Positions 48,126 through 56,154 of a DNA stretch of 64,000 bases are shown in pieces. The position numbers and the translations under genes are program-made. Each line of letters begins with the position of its first letter. The stretch's first letter is position 1. The notes beneath the pieces were generated by a model, which worked only from the letters and a program-made list of their open reading frames with translations, was not told where the DNA came from and did no database searches. The stretch covers positions 2,253,134 through 2,317,133 of the forward strand of contig NZ_SODU01000001.1 of NCBI RefSeq assembly GCF_004366075.1. The letters are read 5' to 3'. The stretch is from Kribbella pratensis. GTDB taxonomy: Bacteria > Actinomycetota > Actinomycetes > Propionibacteriales > Kribbellaceae.

Positions 48126-49637
48126 TCACTGCGGTGGTGGATACGGACCGTATCCTCCCGGCGGTCCTTGTTGACCAGGGGGTCCCGGTGGGTAACCGGG
48201 CTGACCGGCCCCGTGACCGGATTGCCCAGCGGGATACCCGGGCTGAGCGGGCGGATAAGCGTCCTGCGGGCGCGGATACGCGCCCTGGCCACCTGGTCCA
48301 CCACCCGGTCCACCACCCGGTCCAGGCATCGCCCCGCCGGGTCCGATCGGCCCACCAGGCGGCACCGGTGCACCGGCGTACAGCGGGGCGGCCTGGGCGA
48401 ATGCCGGCATCGGGGGGAACGGGACGGTCGAACGCCGCTCGCGGAGCTCGTCGAGAAGCGCCTTCTCGGTCTCCAGCGCCTCGGGCCCGATCACCTGGCG
48501 GACGATCTTGTCTCGCAGGTACGCCAGTTCGGTGGCGTTGTGCTGGAACGCCTTCGCGGCAACCTCCGCCTGGGCGCCGTACCGCCGCGCGTTCTGCCGC
48601 AGCGCCTTGCGCCCGCGCAGCGTCGCGATCAGCGGTACGTCCTGCGGCACGAGCCACCCGAACCGCACGTAGTCGTACAGCCTGGACGCGATCATCTGCC
48701 CCTCCCGTGACCGCATCATCAGCGCGAAGACCACGAGGCAGATGAAGAGCGGGACCATCAGGCACAGGTACGCGAGGATGAAGCCCCCGCCCCCGGCCCA
48801 GCTCGCGGACGCGTTCCACGCCGCATGCGCCAGTACCGCGGCCAGATACCCGACCACCGGGGCCAGATACCGTACGACGGTACTTCGGTGCCGGATCGCC
48901 ACGCCGATGCCGATCGCGGTGAACGACGTGAAGAGTGGATGCGCGAACGGCGAGATCACGCCGCGGATGATGAACAGCGCGAACGCACCGCGCAGACCGG
49001 CGTCGCTGCCGGCCTCCTCGGAGAGCGTGTTGAAGACGCGGCCGTAGTACAGGATGTTCTCGGTGAAGGCGAAGCCGACGCCCACCATCCCGGCGTACAC
49101 CAGGCCGTCGATGATGCCGTCGAACTCCTTGCGCCGGACCAGCGCCAGCAGCAGGATCACGGAGCCCTTGGCGAACTCCTCCACCGGCGGCGCGACGAAG
49201 ACGGCGGACCGGTCGCCGCCGACGCCGGTCTCGGCCAGCCGGTGCGACACCTCGGTGTTGATGAAGATGGCGGCCAGCGTGGCGATGAACGCGCCCCAGC
49301 AGAGCGCGAAGACGATGTACTTCGTCGGCTCGGGCTCGTACCGGTCCAGCCAGAGGTAGAGCGCGATCACCGGGATGACCGGGACGAACGCGAAGACCAG
49401 GCCCCAGGTGAAGCCGCCGGCGCCGGTCGACTTGGCCACGATGCCGAAGATCACCAGACCCGCGATCGCGAAGACCACCGCGATCACGATGCCGATCAGC
49501 ACACCGCGGTTCCGCCGCTGCCCGGGCACGGGATGTTCCCCGAGTACGTTGGGCTGCGGGTACGGTCCGCCGGGCGAGTACGCCGACCCCGCCGCGGGTT
49601 GCGGCGCGCCGGACTGGCCTGGTGAGGGGTAACTCAT
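48126..49637 (-). CDS. PrsW-family intramembrane metalloprotease
   Basis: A 503-residue membrane protein. A Pro/Gly/Gln-rich N-terminal tail (residues 1-40) precedes about eight helices. PrsW motifs are present: PPVEEFAKG (Glu153-Glu154), TENILYYGR, ISPFAHPLFTSFTAIG and LAHAAWNASAS. The C-terminal 90 residues are Pro/Gly/Tyr-rich repeats of PGYPxGQ type. PrsW proteases cleave anti-sigma factors or other membrane proteins. No anti-sigma gene is adjacent; the GTPase pair is downstream on the same strand after 90 bases. Confidence 0.9.
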   Translation of the reverse strand: MSYPSPGQSGAPQPAAGSAYSPGGPYPQPNVLGEHPVPGQRRNRGVLIGIVIAVVFAIAGLVIFGIVAKSTGAGGFTWGLVFAFVPVIPVIALYLWLDRYEPEPTKYIVFALCWGAFIATLAAIFINTEVSHRLAETGVGGDRSAVFVAPPVEEFAKGSVILLLALVRRKEFDGIIDGLVYAGMVGVGFAFTENILYYGRVFNTLSEEAGSDAGLRGAFALFIIRGVISPFAHPLFTSFTAIGIGVAIRHRSTVVRYLAPVVGYLAAVLAHAAWNASASWAGGGGFILAYLCLMVPLFICLVVFALMMRSREGQMIASRLYDYVRFGWLVPQDVPLIATLRGRKALRQNARRYGAQAEVAAKAFQHNATELAYLRDKIVRQVIGPEALETEKALLDELRERRSTVPFPPMPAFAQAAPLYAGAPVPPGGPIGPGGAMPGPGGGPGGGPGGQGAYPRPQDAYPPAQPGYPAGQSGHGAGQPGYPPGPPGQQGPPGGYGPYPPPQ

Positions 49638-49799
49638 GCCCCGCAGCCTAGTTGGGGTGCAGATCCAGCGGCAGGACCACCCACTCAGCGTTACCGGGAT
49701 GGAACGACAGCCCTGTACTTCGCCGCGCCCGGAACCCCCACGATCGGGAACCCAGAGGCGCGATCACCCGGAGATCTGAGAGACTCTTCCGTGCCATAC

Positions 49800-49873
49800 G
49801 CCCCCGTAGCTCAGCTGGATAGAGCGTCGGACTTCTAATCCGTTGGTCGCAGGTTCGAGTCCTGCCGGGGGCG
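49800..49873 (+). tRNA. trnR: tRNA-Arg (anticodon UCU)
   Basis: A 74-base cloverleaf. Acceptor GCCCCCG (49800-49806) pairs with CGGGGGC (49866-49872), discriminator G at 49873, D-arm GCTCAGCTGGATAGAGC, anticodon loop CTTCTAA with TCT at 49834-49836, T-arm GCAGG-TTCGAGT-CCTGC. No CCA is encoded. It decodes AGA and AGG, rare Arg codons in this GC-rich genome. The 160 bp before it contain no gene. Confidence 0.96.
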
Positions 49874-49916
49874 CTGCGCAAATTCCCAGGTCACGAGCCG
49901 GGAGCCCACGACATGG

Positions 49917-50195
49917 TCACCGGGGCGGATCACGGCGTGGCGACACGGATCGGGTCAGCTCGGCCCGCCATTGGTACAGCGCTTGCAGGGTCTGTACCCG
50001 CAGTTGCTCGCCCAACCATGCGGCCATCGCGACCAGAACGGGACGGTTGCCGCTCCAGTACGCCTCGAGCGCCGACCGCAGCTCGGCGGGATCGATCTCT
50101 CCTTCACCCGCCCGCACCAGCAGTCGCCGCAGGTCCTCGAGGTCGGCGGTCGCCCGCTCGATCCGTTGAGCGGAGTCGTCTACCGGACCGTTCAC
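49917..50195 (-). CDS. hypothetical protein, 92 aa helical
   Basis: Begins at GTG 50195 (M-N-G-P-V-D-D-S-A-Q-R), which overlaps the stop of the preceding gene (GTGA). The chain is almost entirely predicted helix: RIERATADLEDLRRLLVRAGEG, ELRSALEAYWSGNRP, VLVAMAAWLGEQLRVQTLQAL. It looks like a small three-helix protein. I do not recognise the family. The coupling to the 100-residue LLGNLL protein suggests a joint role. The longer frame that runs to 50621 is shadow coding of the neighbour. Confidence 0.65.
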   Translation of the reverse strand: MNGPVDDSAQRIERATADLEDLRRLLVRAGEGEIDPAELRSALEAYWSGNRPVLVAMAAWLGEQLRVQTLQALYQWRAELTRSVSPRRDPPR

Positions 50196-50494
50196 GTGGG
50201 TGGGACGGCCGGGCGTGCCGCACCGCCGGCGCCGAGGCCTTCGAGCAGCCGGATCAGGGCGTCGATCAGATTCTGCAGCAGGTTGCCCAGCACCCCGCTG
50301 AGATCGATGCCGTCCAGCAATCCGGCGATGGCGCAGAGCAAGTTGCCCAGCAGGTTGCCGGGGCCGGGGATGGCTTCGATGTCGAGCACCACCTCGTTCA
50401 GGTGGACGTGGAGCCCCAGTAGGTTCAGGTCGAGGGGTCCTAGATCCAGGTGCAGGATCGGACAGGGAGTGGGGGTAGGCGGGGGTTCGGTCAT
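50192..50494 (-). CDS. hypothetical protein with GNLLGNLLC motif, 100 aa
   Basis: ATG 50494 with GAGGTG four bases upstream. The sequence has a Pro-rich start, LHLDLGPLDLNLLGLHVHLNEVVLDI, then IPGPGNLLGNLLCAIAGLLDG and a Leu-rich amphipathic end. I recall the G-N-L-L-G-N-L-L-C-A-[IV]-A-G-L-L-D motif as the end of proteins of unknown function in diverse bacteria, often preceded by a similar D-L/I strand pattern. It may be a small membrane-associating or self-assembling domain. It is followed at once by the helical 92-residue protein. Confidence 0.68.
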   Translation of the reverse strand: MTEPPPTPTPCPILHLDLGPLDLNLLGLHVHLNEVVLDIEAIPGPGNLLGNLLCAIAGLLDGIDLSGVLGNLLQNLIDALIRLLEGLGAGGAARPAVPPT

Positions 50495-50750
50495 CAGGCA
50501 CCTCGGAGTTTCGGCCGGGTTCACCGAAGGCGACAGCCCTGGGGCGGAGGGGCCCTTTCTGCCAGTCTCTGACCGCCTCCGAACCCACGCAACCCCTCGG
50601 CCGACGATTCGCATCTCCCACTCAAGTTCCGGGCCCGGACGTTTGCGGGACCGTGAATCTCAGGGAGTTCCTAGCGACTTCTCAGTTCGTTCTCGGGGCG
50701 ATCCACGCGTGCCGTTCGTCTTACCGGTACGCGTGGGAAGGACGCACCTG

Positions 50751-51359
50751 ATGCATGCAGGAGTCATCGAAGGAGTAGTACGGGGACGGGAGCTGAGGTA
50801 CGCCGTTGACGCTGTCGTAGTGCTGGCCGGCATACCCGGCGCAGGAAAGAGCACGTTCCTGCGTCGAGTGTTCGCCGGCCACAGCACGGTGCGAGTGCTC
50901 GACTCCGCCCACATCCGGGAGCGCTGGATGACTGTCCTCGGCGCAGTCCCCTACGCCGTCTGGCGGCCACTCGTGCATCTGGTGTACTACGTGACCCTCT
51001 TGAACGCGATGCGCCCCGGCCGCGGGCCGCTGGTGATCCACGACTGCGCAACCCGTCCCTGGGCACGACACCTCATCGGTTGGCGTGCCCGCCAAGCAGG
51101 CCTACCGCTGCACCTCATCCTCCTCGACGTACCGGGAGACGTAGCTCGCTCCGGCCAGTGGGCCCGCGGACGGGTCGTGCGGTCGACCAGCATGCAGACC
51201 CACTGCAGACGGTGGCCGGACGTGGTCGCGAGGGCAGCGAGCGACCCGGGCAGCGTGGTGCCGGGGGCACTGTCGGCGCTGGTCCTGTCACGGCGCGAAG
51301 CCGATCAGGTGGAGCAGATCGCGTTCGGTGACCACTACGCGAGGTCTGGTTGTCGCTGA
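50751..51359 (+). CDS. P-loop kinase/zeta-toxin-like ATPase
   Basis: A 202-residue P-loop NTPase. Walker A is [19 protein letters not shown] (residues about 21-39). A later H-D-C-A-T-R motif and [11 protein letters not shown] with an Arg-rich lid (ARGRVVRS) fit the small-kinase/zeta-toxin fold. ATG 50751 has GAAGGA eight bases upstream. No antitoxin is adjacent, so a toxin role is not supported; similar single proteins in streptomycetes are annotated only as AAA ATPases. It is followed by a secreted protease gene. Confidence 0.72.
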   Translation: MHAGVIEGVVRGRELRYAVDAVVVLAGIPGAGKSTFLRRVFAGHSTVRVLDSAHIRERWMTVLGAVPYAVWRPLVHLVYYVTLLNAMRPGRGPLVIHDCATRPWARHLIGWRARQAGLPLHLILLDVPGDVARSGQWARGRVVRSTSMQTHCRRWPDVVARAASDPGSVVPGALSALVLSRREADQVEQIAFGDHYARSGCR

Positions 51360-51429
51360 CCTCACGCGGGAACATGTTGGTGTCGAGGGACCCCGCCCAC
51401 TCGGTCCCGTGATGCCTCAGGAGGAACCC

Positions 51430-52272
51430 GTGAGGATCGAACGTACGTCACGCGTGCGCCGCACCGCCCAACTCCTAGCCGTCGTCGGTGCGGTCGCAGC
51501 ATCCCTGTACGCCGTACCGGCGGAGGCGAAGGCTCCGTCGCCGGCTGCGCAACTGGCCGCGGCGCAGTCTGCTGTCGAGCAGTCCGCCGTACGAGGGGTC
51601 GCTTGGTACACCGACGCGGCTGCGGGCAAGGTTGTCGTCACAGCCGACAGCACCGTGTCCGCCAAAGACCTTGCCTCGCTGCAGCGCGACGGCGTTCAGG
51701 TCAACCGCACGAGCGGTGTCTTCAGGCCGCTCCTGTCAGCCGGCGACGCGATCTACGGCGGGCAGTACCGCTGCTCGCTCGGATTCAACGTGCAGAAGGG
51801 CGGCAGCTACTACTTCCTGACAGCCGGCCACTGCGGCAAGGTCGCCAAGACCTGGTACACCAACTCGAGCCACAGCACGCTGATCGGCCCGACGGCCGGC
51901 TACAGCTTCCCTGGCAATGACTACGCGCTGGTGCAGTACACGAACACCTCGCTGAGCCACCCGGGCGGCTTCACGGCGGCCAACGCCTTTGTCGGTGAGA
52001 ACGTCACTCGCAAGGGCTCGACGACCGGCACCCACAGTGGCACGGTGACAGCCCTCAACGTCACCGTGCGGTACTCCGGCGCCGGCAAAGTCGGCGGCCT
52101 GATCCAGACCAACGTGTGCGCCGAGCCTGGCGACTCCGGCGGTCCGCTGTACGACGGCTCGAAGGCGATCGGCATCACCTCCGGCGGCAGCGGCGACTGC
52201 CGCAGCGGAGGTACGACGTTCTTCCAGCCCGTCACCGAAGCCGCGTCGGCGTACGGTGTGACTGTCTACTGA
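51430..52272 (+). CDS. secreted S1-family serine protease (streptogrisin-like)
   Basis: A 280-residue prepro-protease. A signal peptide (to about residue 32, PAEA) and a propeptide of roughly 70 residues ([22 protein letters not shown]) precede the mature domain. The triad is His134 in FLTAGHCG, Asp164 in GNDYALV and Ser236 in EPGDSGGPL. Cys pairs flank the His and Ser as in alpha-lytic protease and streptogrisins. GTG 51430 has AGGAGG five bases upstream; the longer frame overlaps the kinase gene. Activity is extracellular. Confidence 0.92.
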   Translation: MRIERTSRVRRTAQLLAVVGAVAASLYAVPAEAKAPSPAAQLAAAQSAVEQSAVRGVAWYTDAAAGKVVVTADSTVSAKDLASLQRDGVQVNRTSGVFRPLLSAGDAIYGGQYRCSLGFNVQKGGSYYFLTAGHCGKVAKTWYTNSSHSTLIGPTAGYSFPGNDYALVQYTNTSLSHPGGFTAANAFVGENVTRKGSTTGTHSGTVTALNVTVRYSGAGKVGGLIQTNVCAEPGDSGGPLYDGSKAIGITSGGSGDCRSGGTTFFQPVTEAASAYGVTVY

Positions 52273-52384
52273 CCTTCGCTCGTCGACGATCCGGCCGCGC
52301 CTGGTGTGCGGCCGGATCGTTCGCGTTTCGGAAACTGTCGGAGGCGGCTGATTGAGTTGGGCCTGTCGATGGGGAGGAGCTGGG

Positions 52385-53518
52385 ATGAAGGTTCGAGTCG
52401 GGCGTGAGGTGCTGGCCGAGGCGGTCGGATGGGTTGCGCGTGGGCTGCCGAGCAGGCCGAGCGTGCCGATTCTGGCCGGGATGGTGGTCGAGGCCGCGGA
52501 CGGGCAGGTGACGTTGTCCGGATTCGACTACGAGAGCTCGGGGCAGGTCAGCGTGCCGGCCGAGGTGGCCGACGAGGGGCGGGTGCTGGTGTCCGGGCGG
52601 TTGCTGTCGGACATCTGCCGGAGCATGCCCCGGGACTCGGTGGATCTGAGCGGTGAGGCGGCTCGGGTCCAGGTGAGCAGTGGGTCCGCCCGATTCGTCC
52701 TTCACACCCTGCCGCTCGACGAGTATCCGGCGTTACCGGAGATGCCCGCGGTGAGTGGCGTGGTCGACGGAGACGTCTTCGCGCACGCGGTCGCTCAGGT
52801 GGTGAGCGCGGCCGGCCGGGACGACACGCTCCCGGTCTTCACCGGGATCCGGCTGGAGCTCCGCGGGTCGGCCATTTCACTGCTCGCCACCGATCGGTAC
52901 CGGCTGGCGCTCCGGACGTTCCCCTGGGAGCCGGCCGATGCCGGCGTCGAGGCGAACGTGCTGGTTCCGGCCAAACTGCTACTGAACGTCGCCAAGGCGA
53001 TGTCCGGTCACGACCTGACCCTTGCGCTCGGTTCAACCCGCACTGGGGACGGGTTGATCGGGTTCGAGGGTGGTGGGCGGCGGGCGACGAGCCGGCTGAT
53101 CGACGGCGAGTTTCCGAAGGTTCGCGGCCTGATCCCGGCCGCGAACGCGATCACCAGCACCATCACCGTGGAGACGGCGGCGCTGATCGAGGTCGTCAAG
53201 CGGGTGGCGCTGGTGGCGGAGCGGTCGTCGCCGGTGCGTGTCACCTTCGCGGACGGTACGGCGACGCTCGACGCGGGCAACGGCGAAGAGGCGCAGGCCT
53301 CGGAGTCCGTCGAGGTCACGCTCACCGGCGAACCGGTCGTGGCCGGCTTCAACGCCGGCTACCTGCTCGACGGCCTGACGTCGCTGGGCGCCCCGATCGC
53401 GCATTTCGCCTTCACCCAACCCACCAAACCAGCCAACCTGACCGGCCTGCACTCCCCCGACGACGCGCCGACCTCCGACTCCGCCTACATCCTGATGCCC
53501 ATGCGCCTACCAACCTGA
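52385..53518 (+). CDS. dnaN: beta sliding clamp homologue (DnaN-like), stand-alone
   Basis: A 377-residue protein with the three-domain beta-clamp fold: KVRVGREVLAEAVGWVARGLPSRP at the start, SGRLLSDICRSMP, DEYPALPEMP, LLATDRYRLALR, then GEFPKVRGLIP and the C-terminal YILMPMRLPT. It tethers DNA polymerase III in its usual role. It is not beside dnaA, recF or gyrB, so it is likely a second clamp gene. GGAGGAG lies five bases before ATG 52385. A terminator follows. Whether the genome also has the oriC-linked dnaN cannot be seen here. Confidence 0.88.
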   Translation: MKVRVGREVLAEAVGWVARGLPSRPSVPILAGMVVEAADGQVTLSGFDYESSGQVSVPAEVADEGRVLVSGRLLSDICRSMPRDSVDLSGEAARVQVSSGSARFVLHTLPLDEYPALPEMPAVSGVVDGDVFAHAVAQVVSAAGRDDTLPVFTGIRLELRGSAISLLATDRYRLALRTFPWEPADAGVEANVLVPAKLLLNVAKAMSGHDLTLALGSTRTGDGLIGFEGGGRRATSRLIDGEFPKVRGLIPAANAITSTITVETAALIEVVKRVALVAERSSPVRVTFADGTATLDAGNGEEAQASESVEVTLTGEPVVAGFNAGYLLDGLTSLGAPIAHFAFTQPTKPANLTGLHSPDDAPTSDSAYILMPMRLPT

Positions 53519-53614
53519 TGCCAACCCGCGATCTACAGCTCCAACCAGAAAACACAGACCCAGCGGAGGCACCCGTTACGGCATGGAGCGGCCGCTGGCG
53601 CCACGTCTCACGCG

Positions 53615-53648
53615 CCTCTTCGACCGGGGCCTTCCCCGGTCGAAGAGG
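53615..53648. terminator. bidirectional terminator between dnaN-like and hydrolase genes
   Basis: CCTCTTCGACCGGGG (53615-53629) and CCCCGGTCGAAGAGG (53634-53648) form a perfect 15-bp stem with a CCTT loop between convergent genes. Confidence 0.85.
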
Positions 53649-53663
53649 ACCCGGTCGAGTGGT

Positions 53664-54431
53664 TCACGCAGTGAGGAAGTAGTCCGACAGCACCCGAGCC
53701 AGCGTCGCCGACGGCAGCGTGTGGAACGTCCCGTCATGTCCTTGCACCGTGCCCTGCGGCAACGCACCAACGGCCTCCTGCACGGACCTCCGCAGCCACT
53801 CCGGACTGGCATTGCTGTACAGCCCCAGCGTCGGTACGTCGACCGACGCCAGCAGCTCCACCGGTACGGAGCTGTCCCCCAGCTGCAGAGCGTCGTACAC
53901 CAGCGTGTGCGCGATGGCCTCCAACCCGGCCCACATCGGCGTCTGCCGAATCTGGTCGACCACCTCTTTCGGCTGGCCGACTGCCTCGACCATGAACAGT
54001 TCGGCCGCTCCACCCGGGTTCCCGGCGGCGACGAACTCCTGGAGCCGCTCGAGGTACCGCTCAGGAGCAGGCGGTGCGCCATCGACCCGGAACGGCGGCT
54101 CCATGATCGCCTGCTTCTCGAACGGCAGGCCGGCCTGCAGCAACACCATCGACCCGGACGAGTACGCGCACGCGAACCGCGCGCCGGTCGCCGTGCGCAC
54201 GGCGTCGAGGTCCTCCCACTCACGCTCCACCGCGTACGGCAACGTGTCGCCGGAATCACCACGGCCCCGCCGGTCGTAGTTCACGACGGTGAACGTCGCG
54301 GAGAGCGCTGTGGCGTCCTCGACGTACCGCGAGCGGTCGGTGAACCCTCCGGCGACGAGCACGAGTACGGGGCCACTGCCGTAGGTGTCGTACGCGAGCT
54401 CGGTGCCGTCCTTCGAGACAACCTTCTCCAT
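53664..54431 (-). CDS. alpha/beta hydrolase
   Basis: A 255-residue alpha/beta-hydrolase. The oxyanion region is VLVLVAGGFTDRSRY, nucleophile elbow CAYSSGSMVLL (S-S-G-S rather than G-x-S-x-G, so the first Gly is Ser), and the catalytic His is near GHDGTFHTLP. ATG 54431 has AAAGGAG six bases upstream. Divergent from the LysR gene. The substrate is unknown. Confidence 0.85.
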   Translation of the reverse strand: MEKVVSKDGTELAYDTYGSGPVLVLVAGGFTDRSRYVEDATALSATFTVVNYDRRGRGDSGDTLPYAVEREWEDLDAVRTATGARFACAYSSGSMVLLQAGLPFEKQAIMEPPFRVDGAPPAPERYLERLQEFVAAGNPGGAAELFMVEAVGQPKEVVDQIRQTPMWAGLEAIAHTLVYDALQLGDSSVPVELLASVDVPTLGLYSNASPEWLRRSVQEAVGALPQGTVQGHDGTFHTLPSATLARVLSDYFLTA

Positions 54432-54562
54432 CACAAACTCCTTTGCCGAACAGGTCTCTGCCCAACCGTCGAGCGAGGGTTCACCAGACAGACACAGTGT
54501 GATCCACCTCACACGACCGCGAAACCTTCCCGGCCCGCCAGAAGCTCACTACAGTTGGATTA

Positions 54563-54570
54563 TGTATACA
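54563..54570. promoter_or_regulatory. TGTATACA palindrome upstream of lysR
   Basis: A perfect 8-bp palindrome in the LysR/hydrolase divergent region. The same TATACAG context recurs at 58381 upstream of the small protein gene. GntR FadR-type regulators often bind TGTATACA-like cores. Confidence 0.35.
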
Positions 54571-54599
54571 GGAGACTGCACACCGATCCGGGCTGTTTG

Positions 54600-55571
54600 A
54601 TGCTGCTCCGGCAACTGGAGTACCTAGTCGCCCTTGCCCGCGAGAAGCACTTCGCCCGGGCAGCGGACGCCTGTTACGTCTCCCAGCCGTCACTGTCCGC
54701 CGCGATCCGCAAGCTCGAGCAGGAGCTCGACGTACCGATCGTGCGCCGCGGCCGACGCTTCGAGGGCCTGACTCCCGAGGGCGAGCGGGTGCTGCTCTGG
54801 GCGCAGCGGATCCTCGCCGAACAGGACGCGCTCCGGCACGAGTTGTCGATGATGCGCGGCGGCCTGAACGGAACGCTCCGGCTCGGCGCGATCCCGACCG
54901 CGATGCCGGTTGTCTCGCTGCTGACGACACCGTTCTGCGAGCGCCACCCGAACACGCGCGTCACGCTCGAGTCGCTGTCGTCGCGGGACATCACGCAGAA
55001 GCTGGCCGAGTTCGAGCTGGACGTCGCGATGACGTACCTCGACGACGACACGCTCGGCCAGGTGCGCAAGACGCCGCTGTACGAGGAGCGGTACCTGCTG
55101 CTCACCCCGAAGGACAACGAACTCGCCGACCTGCCGGTGGCGACATGGGCGCAGGTCGCCGAACTGCCGCTCTGCCTGCTCTCCCCCGAGATGCGCAACC
55201 GCCGGATCATGAACGGGTACTTCACCGACGACGGCGCGATCGCGACACCGTCGATCGAGAGCGACACGGTCTCCGGTCTCTACAGCCACCTGCACGGCAA
55301 CCACTGGTCGACGGTGATCTCGCACGCGTGGCTGCACATGTTCGGCGTACCGGACGGGATGCGCGTCGTGCCGCTCAAACGCCCGGCGCACGGGCCGCGG
55401 GTCGGCCTGGTGATCGCCGCCCGGAGCCCTGAACCCGTACTCGCCCGCGCCCTGCTCGACGTCGCCCGGCAAGCCGGCGTCCACAAGTCCCTGGACAGCC
55501 TGCTCGACGTGCACCTGATGGGCTCGGGCTATCTCGACATAGCGAGCAAGTCTTTGACCGCAGGCGCCTGA
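54600..55571 (+). CDS. LysR-family transcriptional regulator
   Basis: A 323-residue LysR regulator. The helix-turn-helix is LLRQLEYLVALAREKHFARAADACYVSQPSLSAAIRKLEQEL (residues 2-43); the effector domain follows with RLGAIPTAMPVVSLLTTPF. The Y-V-S-Q-P-S-L-S-A-A-I type recalls regulators of the CynR/CbbR branch. ATG 54600 lacks a clear ribosome-binding site. It is divergent from the alpha/beta hydrolase, its possible target. Confidence 0.9.
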   Translation: MLLRQLEYLVALAREKHFARAADACYVSQPSLSAAIRKLEQELDVPIVRRGRRFEGLTPEGERVLLWAQRILAEQDALRHELSMMRGGLNGTLRLGAIPTAMPVVSLLTTPFCERHPNTRVTLESLSSRDITQKLAEFELDVAMTYLDDDTLGQVRKTPLYEERYLLLTPKDNELADLPVATWAQVAELPLCLLSPEMRNRRIMNGYFTDDGAIATPSIESDTVSGLYSHLHGNHWSTVISHAWLHMFGVPDGMRVVPLKRPAHGPRVGLVIAARSPEPVLARALLDVARQAGVHKSLDSLLDVHLMGSGYLDIASKSLTAGA

Positions 55572-55600
55572 CGAACCCAGAAGTGATCCACGCTCAGATC

Positions 55601-56032
55601 TCAGGCGGAAGCAGCGTCGAAGGTTGGAACCACGCCGATCTGCTGGAGCAGGCGGAGCTCGTCGATGACATGCCAGTGTTCGGCGAGGCGGCCGGACTCG
55701 ATCCGGTAGATATCGATGCCGGCGATCTGGAAGGAACGGCCGGTCGGCGGGATACCCGCGAAGTCGCCGATGTGCGTGCCGGTGTGCGTCCAGCGGACCA
55801 CGACCCGGTCTCCCTCGGCCACCAGGTCCTCGATCTCGAACCGCGGAGCGAACGCCGACGTCAGCAGGCGGATGCGGTCGGTCAGCCCGGCTAGGCCCTC
55901 ACCCTGGCCCGGAACCGGATCGTGCTCGACGTAGTCCGGCGTCGCCAGCTCCGCGACGGACTCGGCGCGCTGCTGGTTGAGCACCTCGTCGTACAGCCGC
56001 CGGACGAGTAGCTTGTTGTTCTCGGTGGACAT
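55601..56032 (-). CDS. SnoaL-like/ester cyclase-family protein
   Basis: A 143-residue SnoaL-fold (cystatin-like) protein: NKLLVRRLYDEVLNQQR, VVVRWTHTGTHIGDFAGIPPTGR, and the C-terminal GRLAEHWHVIDELRLLQQIG. Members include polyketide cyclases and many proteins of unknown role. ATG 56032 has GGGGAGG five bases upstream. It is divergent from the XRE/NB-ARC-TPR regulator gene, which may control it. Confidence 0.87.
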   Translation of the reverse strand: MSTENNKLLVRRLYDEVLNQQRAESVAELATPDYVEHDPVPGQGEGLAGLTDRIRLLTSAFAPRFEIEDLVAEGDRVVVRWTHTGTHIGDFAGIPPTGRSFQIAGIDIYRIESGRLAEHWHVIDELRLLQQIGVVPTFDAASA

Positions 56033-56154
56033 CGTGGCCTCCCCTGACTGGATCTGGACGTTCTCAGCGTGACCGGCGGAGGGCGGCTAGAACATGACGA
56101 CTGACCCACCGACTTGCTGACCGGCTCGGTCCGCGGCGGGGAGGAGGTGCGGCG

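Noticed and set aside
50751..51359. Zeta toxin of a toxin-antitoxin pair
   Set aside because: No antitoxin gene is adjacent and only the P-loop kinase fold is shared.
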